Origin: Paralithodes platypus
Lineage: Eukaryota; Arthropoda; Malacostraca; Decapoda; Lithodidae
Direction of reading: 5' to 3'
Length of the DNA: 64,000 bases
Assembly (NCBI GenBank): GCA_032716605.1
Contig: CM064502.1
Span: forward strand, 36,618,395-36,682,394
Shown: piece by piece, positions 40,850 to 51,795 of the stretch
How the letters are laid out: each line of letters begins with the position of its first letter
Numbering within the stretch: position 1 is the stretch's first letter
The notes under the pieces: generated by a model
Seen by the model: the letters and a program-made list of their open reading frames with translations, nothing else
The model's database searches: none
Told to the model about the DNA's origin: nothing
Position numbers and translations under genes: made by a program

Positions 40850-41755
40850 CGTTATCTTCTATCCTCCATCTCCGCCTATGTTAGGAGAGCCCTCACGCAC
40901 TGCTCTACCTGGACCGACACCCACCAGGAACTAGAAAGACTATCCCAAGTTTTAGTAAATAACGGATACTCCAACTCCGACATCTCCAGCACCATCAACC
41001 ACCATCTTGAAAAATGGTACACCCAAAGCCCTCCCAACATTGACCCCCCCAATGAAATTAAGATCTTCTACCGCAATTACATGTCCTCTGAACACAAAAA
41101 TGATGAGGCCGTCTTAAAAGAAATAATCTCCAAGCATGTCCACCCAACCAACCCGGAAAACAAAATCAAATTAATAATTTATTACAAATCCCCCAAGACC
41201 TCCAACCTCGTTCTCCGCAACAAACCTGCCTCCACCAAGATAAAGAGCCCGATGACCGACGATCACGTCATTTACCAACATACCTGTAATTATGAGGACT
41301 GTGGACCTCATTCCTATATTGGTATGACGCAGACTCGTCTTTCACGTCGGTTAACTCTTCACCTTCAGGCTGGAGCCATCAAAGACCACTATCTCACCCC
41401 TAACCACCCTCACCTCACACGCAACGAGTTAGAGAAACACACCACCATACTCGATAAAGAAAGTGACCCAAGGAGATTACCTATACTCGAAGCTTTATAT
41501 ATCCAAGCCTTACATCCCAACATCAACAACCAAACTCTGGACCTTCAGATCCTTCCTTCTGCCAAAAGGCACTACCCTACAGGACCTAACACCCCTCCTC
41601 GCCCCCCGGTGCCCTTGACGCAGCCCCCCGCGCTACCTCCTTCAGCTTCGTCTTCTGCAGGCGCCACACAACTTAGGCCACGTCCCTCGACACGCAGCCA
41701 ATCAGCTTCGACCCCACCTACTGACCACCATCCCGCATCCAGTGCGCATGCGTGA
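40850..41755 (+). CDS. Penelope-like RT C-terminus with GIY-YIG endonuclease
   Basis: The frame is open from the truncation at 40850, where codons before the ATG at 41081 belong to the same protein. The RT thumb and linker read RRALTHCSTW, LSQVLVNNGYSNSDI and NKIKLIIYYKSPKTSNLV. Next comes the endonuclease with a zinc-binding pair (CNYEDCG), YIGMTQTRLSRRL (the YIG box and catalytic Arg), HLQAGAIKDH, a conserved Glu in ILEALYIQ and a Pro-rich tail. GIY-YIG nuclease fused to RT is diagnostic of Penelope-like elements. It is 5'-truncated, so the catalytic RT palm is absent. Confidence 0.9.
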   Translation, partial: RYLLSSISAYVRRALTHCSTWTDTHQELERLSQVLVNNGYSNSDISSTINHHLEKWYTQSPPNIDPPNEIKIFYRNYMSSEHKNDEAVLKEIISKHVHPTNPENKIKLIIYYKSPKTSNLVLRNKPASTKIKSPMTDDHVIYQHTCNYEDCGPHSYIGMTQTRLSRRLTLHLQAGAIKDHYLTPNHPHLTRNELEKHTTILDKESDPRRLPILEALYIQALHPNINNQTLDLQILPSAKRHYPTGPNTPPRPPVPLTQPPALPPSASSSAGATQLRPRPSTRSQSASTPPTDHHPASSAHA

Positions 41756-42098
41756 AGCGGTTAACCCCTTTCTCTCTCCTAATTTACGCTTCCACCAATA
41801 GCAGACTTTTGCCCTCTGTTTTCCGCCTCCTCTGATCCTCCACCCTCTATATATACCCTTCCTGTTTACCTTTTATATCATTCATTCCTTACTTGATAAT
41901 GCTGGTTGTCCAGTGAAACGCGTCGTATATCCTGTATCATCATGTACATTTATGTAACCCTGTACCACCATGAATTTTGCTCATCTCCTTCATCTACTTC
42001 CTGCCACCCAGCGAAAACTCATCAGAGACCTGGAAACTTTGAAAAATAAAATTTCCAACGCAGAAATTGCCATTTCTTTCAACCTCGTATGTATTAAA

Positions 42099-42100
<2 letters not shown>
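40850..42100 (+). mobile_element. Penelope-like element, 5'-truncated plus copy
   Basis: It starts head-to-head with the inverted copy (GATAACGGC, five C, GCCGTTATC) and ends in (TA)n at 42102. It holds the RT C-terminus, GIY-YIG domain, 3' UTR and then the start of a further N-terminal ORF ([10 protein letters not shown], 41970). A partial next unit after the 3' end is the pseudo-LTR arrangement of Penelope-like elements. Confidence 0.88.
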
Positions 42101-42134
<34 letters not shown>

Positions 42135-42149
42135 AGTATATATCACAAA

Positions 42150-42280
42150 TACATGTGAGCCACTAAATGTTTCCAAGCTCTCAGTGGGGTTCGAACCGTC
42201 GACAGACTGCCATGGTGTAGTTGAGTAAAGCGTCGGCTATCGTCTGACGGTCGACGGTTCGAACCCCACTGAGAGCTTGA

Positions 42281-42281
<1 letters not shown>
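42150..42281 (+). repeat. tRNA-derived SINE head with inverted arm
   Basis: CATGGTGTAGTTGAGTAAAG (A-box region), an anticodon stem CGTCGG-CTATCGT-CTGACG and GGTTCGAACCCC (B-box) at 42209-42265, followed by (TA)n from 42283. The last 30 bases return inverted at 42170-42205, making a large palindrome. Confidence 0.6.
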
Positions 42282-42325
<44 letters not shown>

Positions 42326-42365
42326 TGTATATATATTTATATAATTATATGTATATATATATATA

Positions 42366-42696
42366 CAGTATGTATACGCATTTTAGGATTCACAACATAT
42401 ACATTTGAGGGGACCATTAGATAATGCACCCCTGTCCTCCAATAATCTGTTAGCCAGGAATCATTGTGGGCGTGCTAGTGTGGGGCCATGTTGTGGGAGG
42501 TGCTTGTGGGGGTTATATACTGAATGTCTGGAGATCTGCTGGCACTCTCTCTCTCCAACCCTTCCTCTCACAATCTCCTCCTCCGTTCACAATCTCCCAG
42601 TAAGCTGTCATCAAGTGCACCAGCAGTTTTAGCGGCGTTATTCATTCCTGAAATTTACACTAATTTCAAAGGTTTGTTTTAGCTTCAGTATATCTT
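42366..42696. other. No recognised gene
   Basis: Mixed sequence with a CT-rich stretch (42545-42600) and a TATA-like GTTATATACTG at about 42510. It could be an LTR remnant of the gypsy element downstream, but no partner was found. Confidence 0.4.
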
Positions 42697-43015
42697 AACC
42701 CCTTCTGTACCGGCGATGTCTTTGTCAATATATTCTAGCTATATTTAGAGGATTTTGTGCAGTTTAAGAAGGATCTGTGGCAGTAAAAAGGGATAAATGA
42801 GATAGTTCGAAGCCTGTTATTGCTGGAGAACCTTATAATAGGTTAATACAACCCCATTCACCACCATTACGTAATCTTAATCATATTCTGGTAACCACTA
42901 GACGATTTTCATTAGCTTATAATCTACCTCTGTGACTAAAATGGGTCGATACGGTCTCAATAACTTAGATCCTTCTTAAACTGCACAAAATCATCTAATT
43001 TTAGCCAGAATCATA
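42697..43015. mobile_element. Fold-back element of family C
   Basis: TTAACCCC then CTGTACCGGCGATG, TTCTAGCTATATTTAGAGGA and GTGCAGTTTAAGAAGGATCT, which returns inverted (AGATCCTTCTTAAACTGCAC) at 42967-42987. Others are at 43185 (partial), 48754 and 61441. Confidence 0.65.
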
Positions 43016-43255
43016 GGTAAAAAAAAAACTTCATGGATCTGAAGGTGGAGGTGGAGGTGAAAGAGTCTTAATGGTTCATTCTTGTGTTTTGCATGGTTTT
43101 CAAAAACTTGAAGATTCCATACATTTCAATACAGCCTTACTGGAAGAGAAAATCGTCATATATAAATAATTGTTGATACATTTTAACCCTGTCTGTGCCG
43201 AGGACATCTATTAAATCTTATTCTAGCTATGTTTAGACGATTGTGTGCAATTTAA

Positions 43256-44041
43256 AAGGATCTATGGTAGTAAAGAAAGCCGTTTTCTGTTGGTGCTTCG
43301 GAAGTAAGGTCACTTGCCAATATCCGGCTTGAAGATCTAGGGTAGTGAACCATTTTGCGCCAAGTAAAGAGTCTAAGGAATCGTCAATGCGAGGTATAGG
43401 TAGCGCCAACGAACTTGACAATAATTTTGATCCCTTAACTTCTCATAACTCAAAAGGGCCTAGAGCAAACTGACTGTAAATGTACACACCTATTTCATGG
43501 CGGGCTCTTCCCAAATGATAGAAATGTCAGCTCGATTACTTTCATTCATTTTGAGTTATGAGAAGTTAAGGGGTCGCGTCTTTGATATTTACGTCATTCA
43601 ATTGCCTGTAATCAATACAACATCTAGTAGAGCCGTATTTTTTCTGACTAATACTACGGGTGAAGACCAAGGACTGGTGGATTGTTTAATTACTCCAGTG
43701 TCTAGCATTTCTTTTACTTGAGTTTCTTCCTCTTGTCTCTGGATAGGTTTGTTTTTGTCTGCGAATAGGTTGTCTACTACTCCTACGGTATTAATTGGGT
43801 GGTGAAGCACGTTTGTTTTTCCTACGTCTCGGCTGGATGTGGCAAAGATATCTTGAAAGGAAGTCATCAAGTCTCGTAGGTCAAGTTGTTGTTTAGGAGT
43901 TAAGTGTGATGGAATGTCAGGAAATTTAGGAAGGGGGGAGGTTTCTTGATCATTAGGAAAGGATAGTTCCTCGTCATGGTTTTCTAGCTCTCCAATAGCT
44001 AATCCTTTTGGTAAAATAAGGTTGATCAGAAATATTTGCAA
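43256..44041 (-). pseudogene. Gypsy pol fragment: linker and reverse transcriptase fingers
   Basis: It reads DIFATSSRDVGKTNVLHHPI, EMLDTGVIKQSTSPWSSPVV, then DYRQLNDVNIKDA, a 165-bp fold-back insertion, and LALPIPRIDDSLDSLLGAKW, FTTLDLQAGYWQV. The YxDD box and everything after it are lost, because the sequence runs into family C DNA at about 43255. Confidence 0.8.
43410..43575. mobile_element. Fold-back element inside the gypsy RT
   Basis: TTTTGATCCCTTAACTTCTC and CATAACTCAAAA return inverted as TTTTGAGTTATG and AGAAGTTAAGGGGTC. Removing it brings the two RT segments together near a shared GCG. Confidence 0.75.
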
Positions 44042-44318
44042 CTTTGATGCAGTTAAGATGATGAGGGATGATGACTGGAGCGGTCAGGCAATTTCTATCG
44101 AAAGGGCTTTGTAGGTTCGGGTTGATGATGACGTCACCAGGTAAAGTAGGTGAGATAGGGATCCACTGTTCGTGGTGAAAGGGTAGCGTAATATATTTTG
44201 AAGTGACAGCTTGAGTTGTTTTGATGGTACGGATGGCTTGTTTGGGGTTACTTTCATGATTTATTTCTGGAGTTACGTTTTTTTTAGGTCAGTTATGGGG
44301 CTGATGGCTGATTTTACG

Positions 44319-44711
44319 TTAGACATGTTTTTCTTGTTTTCTTTTGTTTGATTGGAGGGACAACTTCATGACACCTTGGTTACAGTCAATGGTGGCATGA
44401 AGAGAGGTAAGTAGGTCAGAACCTAAGTATCCATCGTACTTGGTTTCTTTGCATGGGGATATCATAAAGGAATGATGTTCTCCGTGATCAGGAATGGGGG
44501 TGCTAACATAAAGGGGAGCAGTTTCACCACTATTTGGAATTATGTCATCATTTGCTTCAATCAAAATTATGGTGGAGGGTTGGAGAGGGTCAAAAGAGGT
44601 TGGAGAATAGACAGGAACGGGAAGCTCCTGTGTCAATGAGGAGTCTAGCTTTTGCCCCATTTCAGGTGATGTGATTGGAAATGGAGGGTTTGTCTGTGCT
44701 TGTTTCATCAT
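44319..44711 (-). pseudogene. Gypsy protease region
   Basis: It ends YDGYLGSDLLTSLHATIDCN, the second half of a retropepsin, preceded by a Pro- and Thr-rich spacer. The DTG box is not visible in this frame. Confidence 0.6.
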
Positions 44712-45256
44712 GAGCCCCCGCCAGTTTGACGATCGGTGGGCGGGGGCGGATTAGAAATCCAGGTTGTCTTGAAGTTCTGTATTTTCTTCTACTATCTCAA
44801 TTTCTTCTGGTAGTTCCTCTTTTTGGTTATCTTCTATCCCTGCGGTCCCATCTTCATTGATTGTTGCTACGCGTCGGGGCTTAACCCAAGGAATATGTCC
44901 CCAGAATTGAGGGAGTTTGGGTCGACGCTTTACTAATTCTCCAAAGGATTTCTTCAGAGAAAAATCTGGGATTGCAGGGCTTCCAGGCGGACGGTCGGAC
45001 TCTTGCCCATTCCTCCATTTTGTCTACTGGACGGATAGATGCGGTATTTGCAGAAGATATTGAAGACAGTTGAGGTTGAGTAGTAGCTCGGCTTATTGTG
45101 GCAATCTTGTCACTTTCCTGACTCTTTCTCAAGGCCAAGGTGATGCCGAATTAGTGGCATTTCCTCGTCATAACTCATGGGTTCTGAAATTACGAAGTGA
45201 TCTCGCACTGACGTGGGTAATATTCTCAACAGCGCATTAAACACACTTTCTTTTCT

Positions 45257-45550
45257 TTAGACAGCAGTATCAGTGGGGAATGCTGTCACTACCAGTTGAT
45301 TCAACTGGCTGATAGTGTGATTTAAGTTTCCTGTAAACTTCACACTATGAAACTGCTGATTTGCGATTATCTTCCCGAGAGAAGGGTTAATGGCTGCCTT
45401 GGTATAGTTTTCAAATTGAGCCCAGGTCAATTGTGGAGTATCACGCACATAACCCGACACGAGGGACATATGTCTGCCTAATTTCATTGCTACAGTATGA
45501 ATTTTTGAATTATCATCGTCCTTAAATACAATGTCAAGGACTGGTTTCAC
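45257..45550 (-). pseudogene. Gypsy gag fragment
   Basis: A 97-codon fragment (AMKLGRHMSLVSGYVRD, LTWAQFENYTKAAINP, LNQLVVTAFP), helical and capsid-like. The identification rests mainly on its position upstream of the protease. Confidence 0.5.
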
Positions 45551-45660
45551 AACTTCATGCTACGTAGCGATATCGTGATCTTCTTGCTTAAAAGAAATAA
45601 TTTTGAGCGATTTACCAGCCACGATGACTTGTGGTATTGGGTAGACTGAGTTAATTTATA

Positions 45661-47899
45661 AATCAAAGTCGCTATGCCGAGTTGAGACACCGCTGCCGTC
45701 AGTGTTATGCGACGCTATAATTTAGGACGCTTTATAATAGTTCGTTATTTCCACCCTAGGAAAGCTCAAAACTGTAAATACTCAACTGGTATACAACTGA
45801 CTTTAATAACATAAATCTTATATCAATCACCACCTATGTCACAGAATATACAGTTTCGGTACACATGTTTTATTTCTTTATTAGCTAGGGTACAAGTAGG
45901 GAACAAATTAATTGAATCTCATCTATATAGAAATGAGCTCAATATCATCATATGATAGTAATATAATAAATGTGAATATTCCTGATTAATACACTGACAG
46001 GAATAGATAACATAAAATCATGAGAATAGTACAAGTAGAAATACACAAGATTCTCAAACAATAATTAATATCCTCAAGGTAAATGGCAAACGCGAGGCAA
46101 CTAGCGGAGTGAGGTAAATCGAGATTACTGTGGAGACACACACACAGTGACAAAGTTATATGCAAATAAGGATATTAAATGATGTGTGAATAACTTTAGA
46201 TTAATTCAGCAAATAGAAGATATAAATCTTAATCAACTCAGAGAGTCACAATAATGAATATAAATTCAATGAGATAATAATTAATTAAATAGCCTGTATG
46301 CGGGGTTGAAGATCTCGCCGAGGAGAAGTTAACGCGAAATGACAATGACAGGAGTTTATCTCTAACTCAAACATGGCTTAAACTGAGTTTGAAGTCAGGA
46401 AGCATAATCTTTAATAAATTATAGTCTAACTAAGAGACTGACCAATAAACACTCTCTGTGAACACTTACAGTATACATACAATTACCTTACCCAGCTAAT
46501 AATAACACATATAATAAGATCTGATGGAGTGTTCACTGTAGTTTACGTATAATGTGCATGTATATATCTCGAACAAATTTATGTATAGCTCTTATACGGA
46601 ATATAGGAAACTATATCCCAAGAACTATATATATATCAATCCCACGTATAGAGTTTGTTCTGTTCTCTCAAAACGAGTGGCGATGGCTAGAAGGAGTGAA
46701 TTAATAATCTCTAAGATGACGTTAAATTGAACACTAACATATCTTATAGAACCCTTTGCAAATAATCATCAAAAACACTTTATCAAACGAGAGGCACTTA
46801 ATTTGATTTAGGTAGAGAAGTAGGAGGCCATGAGAGATCTGGTGACACGTGGCGATTGAGTCCGTTGTCCGCTCCTGTTGACACCAGTCGAACGTCCTCT
46901 TCACACACTCTCACTAGAATATGCACTTTCTAGCTCGCCTACACCACTTCTTCGGGATCACTTAACACAGCCACTTGAAGATACTTTTTAAGGGGATTCT
47001 GGCTAACCCCTATGGAAGTATGTTCCAAATTGAATGTTCCAGCTATTAAGCACGTTTGCCCCGAGAGGAGAGGTACCCGAAAGTGGATTCGAATTTGCCT
47101 ACCAAACTCTTGGCTCAGGCAGGAAATGTTCCGTTTTAATTCAGGTGTCTAGTTGTGGCATTTCGGATCATGAGAGGCATGAAAATTACAGTTTTTTATT
47201 ATTGCTGAGGTTATTAACCCCCTACGTCAGTTAACACACGATCGATCGCGTATATAAATGGTTTGGACCAAACACCGACGCAATTGCATATATATATTTG
47301 GGAAACTTAATGTTAACTTAAGGTTCTTAGAATAATGATACATATATTATTACAGAGGTGAACACATTCTTTATTTATTAAAAATAGATGGATGGATGAA
47401 GAAGCTTTGATGTATGGGTGATAATTGAATTACAGTTTTGGATGTCTACAGGTATGTTGCACGTTATATGGAATGGATTTATTATGAGGGGGAATTTGAG
47501 GAATGTATTTGTTTATTCCCTTAGTGGTTGTAGTTGTAGGTATTATACTCTGGTTGAATATGCGGGAATTGAGGAGGTTGGTGCCGTAGTCGCATAAACA
47601 TTTCTTCATCGTAGTCCAGGTCTGGCTCGGGCAGGGAATTCTCACCTCGGGCAGGGGGCGGCCATTTTTGACACCACGGTTGCAGGTGATCAAGGTGAGG
47701 GAGAGGCCTGTGTTGGCCCACACAGGTAGTGGGGCTTTGTTTACCTTGAGGCTGGTGGTGGGGGAGCTTATAATATGCATTGGTCTCTCTCTGCATTGGA
47801 TGGAAGCAATGCGGCATTGTGATGGTTGTTGATTTTCCAAGTACGGGAGCCGGTTATGGTGATGTTTTCGCTCATTATGTTCGAGCCCCGTCATCTCAC

Positions 47900-47900
<1 letters not shown>
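45661..47900. other. Non-coding stretch, possibly an old LTR
   Basis: AT-rich. TGTTATGCGACGC at 45705 could be the border of the 5' LTR of the gypsy element, but no matching second LTR was found. Frames at 47430-47894 and 47521-47817 overlap in different phases (LPEVRIPCP and ARGENSLPEP) and look like one decayed coding region of unknown kind. Confidence 0.35.

Positions 47901-47901
<1 letters not shown>

Positions 47902-47956
<55 letters not shown>
47902..47956. repeat. (TA)n tract after a tRNA-like B-box
   Basis: GTTCGAGCCCCGTCATCTCA runs straight into (TA)n, the third SINE-head-to-TA junction in the window. Confidence 0.85.
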
Positions 47957-47959
<3 letters not shown>

Positions 47960-47961
47960 TA

Positions 47962-48281
47962 CTGCATGTCTACCTGCCGAGATCGGAGCCTTTCCGTGTG
48001 GTCGGGGGCCGGGGAAGCGCTGGAGCGACCTTGGTGACCCTGGTCTCTGGGTATTCTCCTGGGTGACCTAGATGTGTGTGAACTTTGTGTTTTGTCTGTG
48101 TTTGTTCGTTGTTTTGTCTTGTGTTTTGTGTTTTCCCTGTTCTTTCTCTGTCTTGAATCGGCCAACCCCAAGAAAATAAAAACACAAATATAATCAAATT
48201 GAGTAAAATAGAAAAAAAACAAAAAAAAAACAGGAAAAGTGGAGATTGGGCCTGAGCATATAGATAGATAGATAGATAGAT
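47962..48281 (-). repeat. SINE-like repeat of the GGGCCTGAGTATATAG family, longest copy
   Basis: It shares CCTAGATGTGTGTGAA, TCTGTCTTGA and GATTGGGCCTGAGCATATAG with copies at 49738-49885 (same direction) and 18605-18785, 62738-62905 and 63121-63180 (opposite direction). It ends in a GATA repeat. No ORF is shared. Confidence 0.7.
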
Positions 48282-48295
48282 ATACTGTATATATA

Positions 48296-48361
<66 letters not shown>

Positions 48362-48372
48362 TATATATATAC

Positions 48373-48454
<82 letters not shown>

Positions 48455-48547
48455 CTATATATAATATATATATATATACTGTATATATATATATATATAT
48501 ACAAATATATGTATATATATATATATATAATATATATATATATACCG

Positions 48548-48614
<67 letters not shown>
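48282..48614. repeat. Long (TA)n tract
   Basis: About 330 bases, nearly all TA with interruptions such as ACCGGG at 48544. Confidence 0.95.
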
Positions 48615-48617
<3 letters not shown>

Positions 48618-48753
48618 GGTCTGTTATGTTTTCTTAATCTTTATTATGCTGTGTTTCATTCTTTTTCAGACTGAAAGGCAACCAAAGTACCATTGTCTAT
48701 ACCAGATTGACGGAGAATATATCTATAATAAATGGTATTGGACAGTGTATTAA

Positions 48754-48960
48754 CCAGTTCAGTACCGGTGACATAATTTTAATTATATTCTGGCAATTAT
48801 TAGACGATTTTGTTCAGCTTAGGAAGGACCTTTAGCAATAATAAGGCTTCAAACCATCTCAGCCAACCCTTTTAACCATCACAGAGCCTTCCTAAGCGGA
48901 ATAATATCGCCAGAATATAGCTAGAATAAAATATAACACACGTTGCTGGTACTCAAAGGG
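48754..48960. mobile_element. Fold-back element of family C, near complete
   Basis: TTAA is at 48750-48753 and TTTA at 48961-48964. The arms CAGCTTAGGAAGG and CCTTCCTAAGCGG, and ATTCTGGCAATTATTAGACG with its imperfect inverse, pair. Confidence 0.7.
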
Positions 48961-48978
48961 TTTAGAGGCAAGAAGAAA

Positions 48979-49241
48979 TGATAAGCTACAAGCGATACAA
49001 GGTGGTGAAGGCAGATCACCAGTTAATAGTGTGGTTGTGGTTGGAGGGATTGAGCCCACGCAGGATAGCTTGGAGCACCGGATACAGCATCTCTACGGTG
49101 TATCGGTGGCTGCGGCGGTGGAGGAAGGATGACCCCATGGTTCACAGGTTACCCCGCCACAGACAGGCACCGGTACCGTGGGGTTTCTGGGACCACCATT
49201 ATACATCTGTTATGCCTCAAAAGTATCCCAGTTCAATCTAA
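48979..49241 (+). CDS. Helix-turn-helix domain ORF (transposase-like fragment)
   Basis: 87 codons from ATG. Residues 12-50 read KADHQLIVWLWLEGLSPRRI, then TGYSISTVYRWLRRWRKDD: a compact helix-turn-helix of the kind found at the start of transposases. The remaining 37 codons are not recognisable. It sits between two TTAA-type elements (48754-48960 and 49251-49624), ten bases from the second. It may be a transposase remnant or a single exon of a larger gene. No catalytic domain is seen. Confidence 0.5.
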
Positions 49242-49250
49242 TCCGTTTAA

Positions 49251-49624
49251 GGGAGCCCACCTCACTTTTTTCTCTTTCTATCCCTCTCTCTTTGGCTTGT
49301 ATCCATTCGGCCACATTCACCCTACTGCTTTAAGACGTGTATCCCCATCCAGGTGTCAATATTTTCCTGGCGAGCGGTAGCGAGCCAGCCTATATATATT
49401 TTTGTTTTGAAAGCAAGCTAAAACTGCAAATTTTTCGATAGAAAAATGTGTCTGGCGAAGTTGGATTTTTCCATACAATGCTGGCTCGCTATCGCTCGGC
49501 AGGAAGAAATCGACACCTGGATGGGGATAAACGTCTTAAAACAGTTGGCTGAATGGGGCCGAATAGATACAAGCTAGAGAAAGAGAGATAACGAGAACAA
49601 GAGAAAAAAAGCAGGTGATCCCCC
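49251..49624. mobile_element. Fold-back element B4 (374 bp)
   Basis: TTAA is at 49247-49250 and 49625-49628. The ends are GGGAGCCCACCTC and GCAGGTGATCCCCC. It has exactly the length of B3. Confidence 0.88.
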
Positions 49625-49737
49625 TTAAGCAATTACTGATCACTTGTCGCACCCCATACCTCTACACCAATAATTATGTAATAACAAAAAACTGTTGTAT
49701 TGGATAACGAGGGATGGAGTACCTAGTGTTTTTCTAG

Positions 49738-49885
49738 CCTGACATATGACCTAGATGTGTGTGAATTGTTTGGGTGCGTTCATTGTTTTCTGTTGTGTTG
49801 TCCCTATTCTGGCTCTGTCTTGAGTCGCCCCCCTCCCCCCCCCCCCAAATAAAAACATTGGGGATTGGGCCTGAGTATATAGAAT
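49738..49885 (-). repeat. SINE-like repeat of the GGGCCTGAGTATATAG family
   Basis: It contains ACCTAGATGTGTGTGAATT, TATTCTGGCTCTGTCTTGAG and GGGGATTGGGCCTGAGTATA, then an AGAATA tail. Confidence 0.7.
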
Positions 49886-50567
49886 ATAATAGAATAGGAA
49901 ATATACCTATGCATTTAGATATATCGGTAATTATATGTATGACATGTTCGGACCACGATAGTCTCGAGTCAATTGTTACATCTAGGAATTTTGTACTCTT
50001 GACTTTTTGTACGGACTAAAAATATAGACACACACATTTAAATGTTACTATTATTTTGCCTTCGTTGTAAATGCAGTTAATTATATTATATATTTAAGGA
50101 AAGTTTACTTACAGTAGTCAAAGTAAGTATTTTTTTTTCAAAACGTTATTAATTTTTCTATCGTATAATATTACATTATTACCATGTACGAAGGCATTTG
50201 TATCATCATCTATGTCAAATTTTGGGGAGAAAATATGCACTTGATTAAGTTCCTTTGGATTAAAATATAGTTTTCGATTTTAGATATTTCCCAGCCGGTG
50301 AAAACGCTATTCACAGAAACATAGGTTAAGAATTCCTTATTATTTAGATTGATAAATGGCAAAGTTTCTTGTCTACATTGTTTTACAAATCCAATTAGAA
50401 CAAAATCAATGTATGGCTTTCCTGCACATCGAACAGAAATATCAGTTTGCATTAGTTAGAATTACTTTTTTTCATATATTACATGATAACATGGTAAATA
50501 GTGAAGGTAGAATAGTTTGTACCATTTTAAGCGATAAATTGACTTGTTTGTATTCTGTTTTCTTTAA

Positions 50568-50849
50568 CCCATAAACGGCGACCGTCCTCAGTAGAGGTTT
50601 TTCTTGTGCACTGCGACCATCCTCAATAGATCCAAAGCATAAACAAAACTTAGAAAACACCCCAGTGGCACACAAAACAAAGCAATTTGTGTTTAGGTGA
50701 GATAATTCCCCTCCATTACTTGCTACCACTCCTACATATGAGTCTCCCCATCCCCTTTTTTTCCACCCTCCTCAATTATCAGCTATTTTTCCTCTTATTT
50801 CCCCTTTCATCGGGTAATTTTTGGCGTGAATTTCCCTAACGCAGTCTCT
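50568..50849 (+). mobile_element. Dispersed repeat of family D, copy 1
   Basis: It follows TTAA (50564-50567) and starts CCCATAAACGGCGACCGTCC. It matches 59966-60224 in the opposite direction across the full length, including CTCCATTACTTGCTACCACTC and GGTAATTTTTGGCG. No ORF. Confidence 0.75.
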
Positions 50850-51051
50850 TTAACCCTTTATTAGCGGGGTCGGACTTAAGTCCGATACGAGAAAATTGGA
50901 CTAAATGGCGGGGTCGGACTTAAGTCCGTGGGCGTATTCCCGCCCTAATTTAGGTGGAAAGCGAAACTTGGTGGTCAGGCGGTGTACTACAAGGGCCCAC
51001 CCACACATCCCCACTGCGTGACCGTGACTAAGTGACCCTCAAGCAGCCATA

Positions 51052-51379
51052 ATGGAAGGTCAAGATTTGCCCGTGTTCGATTCGGTAGCCGCCATCCCTA
51101 GTGCGTCGCGCCACCCTACTAACCACGCCCGGCTTACCACCCAGGAACTAGATATCATGCTGAACTCTTCAGAACTTTCTAATAAGCTGTTGGATGAAAC
51201 CGTCGAAGGTCTGGGTGAGAGTTTTGGTAGTGTGGATGACTCGGAAGACGAAAATAACCCGATCATAGGCTTTCACCCCAAGCATAATTTGCGTGGGGTG
51301 GATGTGTTGGTTGATATTGGACAGACCCTTGAGCAAATTGGAGACGTTCCTGACGAAGAACATACTGGTGTGGGTGTTG
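51052..51379 (+). CDS. Acidic N-terminal exon, possible piggyBac-type transposase start
   Basis: ATG opens 109 codons ending at the donor TTG|GTAAGT (51380). The composition is acidic and Ser-rich (LTTQELDIMLNSSELSNKLL, GSVDDSEDENNP), as in the N-terminal region of many piggyBac transposases. It begins 200 bases inside the left TTAA end of the 3.5-kb element. The DDE catalytic domain was not found downstream. The family assignment rests on context plus composition and is tentative. Confidence 0.4.
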
Positions 51380-51434
51380 GTAAGTACAATTTATATTTTA
51401 TAATTGCTTGAAAATGTGATTGCAAGCATTTTAT

Positions 51435-51795
51435 CACCTTACGAGCGGCTGGTGGAGTATATTTCACTGTGCCGCCCAGCGGGTTTTTTTTTTTACCCTA
51501 AATGGGGTTGTTCCGTGCTCTTTTTCATGCATAAACAAGACCCAGAGCGTAATACAAGTATGTATCCTGAAAGTGCGTAAATTGAGCTTTCCAATGACAC
51601 CCGAACCATCCTTTTACGATCACTGGTTGTCTTTCAACGATCGTAAAACACGAGTGAAAAAACCCTAAAATACGGTAATTTCCTTATAATTCCCTGTGTG
51701 GCGAGCGGTCTTGAGGTAATTTATGCTCCTAATCACCGCTCCGCTCTCTCTCAGAGCACATTACGTCCTCAAAATTGCACTCTACAAGAAATTTC
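51435..51795. mobile_element. Diverged, truncated copy of the 480-bp element family
   Basis: CACCTTACGAGCGGC, TGCCGCCCAGCGGG, ACAAGTATGTATCCTGAAAG and CATTACGTCCTCAAAATTGC follow the order of the copy at 54745. GCATTTTAT stands on both sides. The right terminus is not recognisable. It is nested in a repeated segment of the 3.5-kb element. Confidence 0.6.

Larger units (their letters stand above)
43256..45660 (-). mobile_element. Decayed Ty3/gypsy element with ordinary domain order
   Basis: From high to low coordinates it has gag fragments (45550-45257), an unassigned linker (45138-44881), protease (44711-44319) and the RT start (44041-43598, then 43412-43256). RT follows protease directly, as in standard gypsy elements and unlike copies A and B. 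Multiple frameshifts, a nested fold-back element and loss of everything beyond the first RT motifs show age. Confidence 0.75.
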
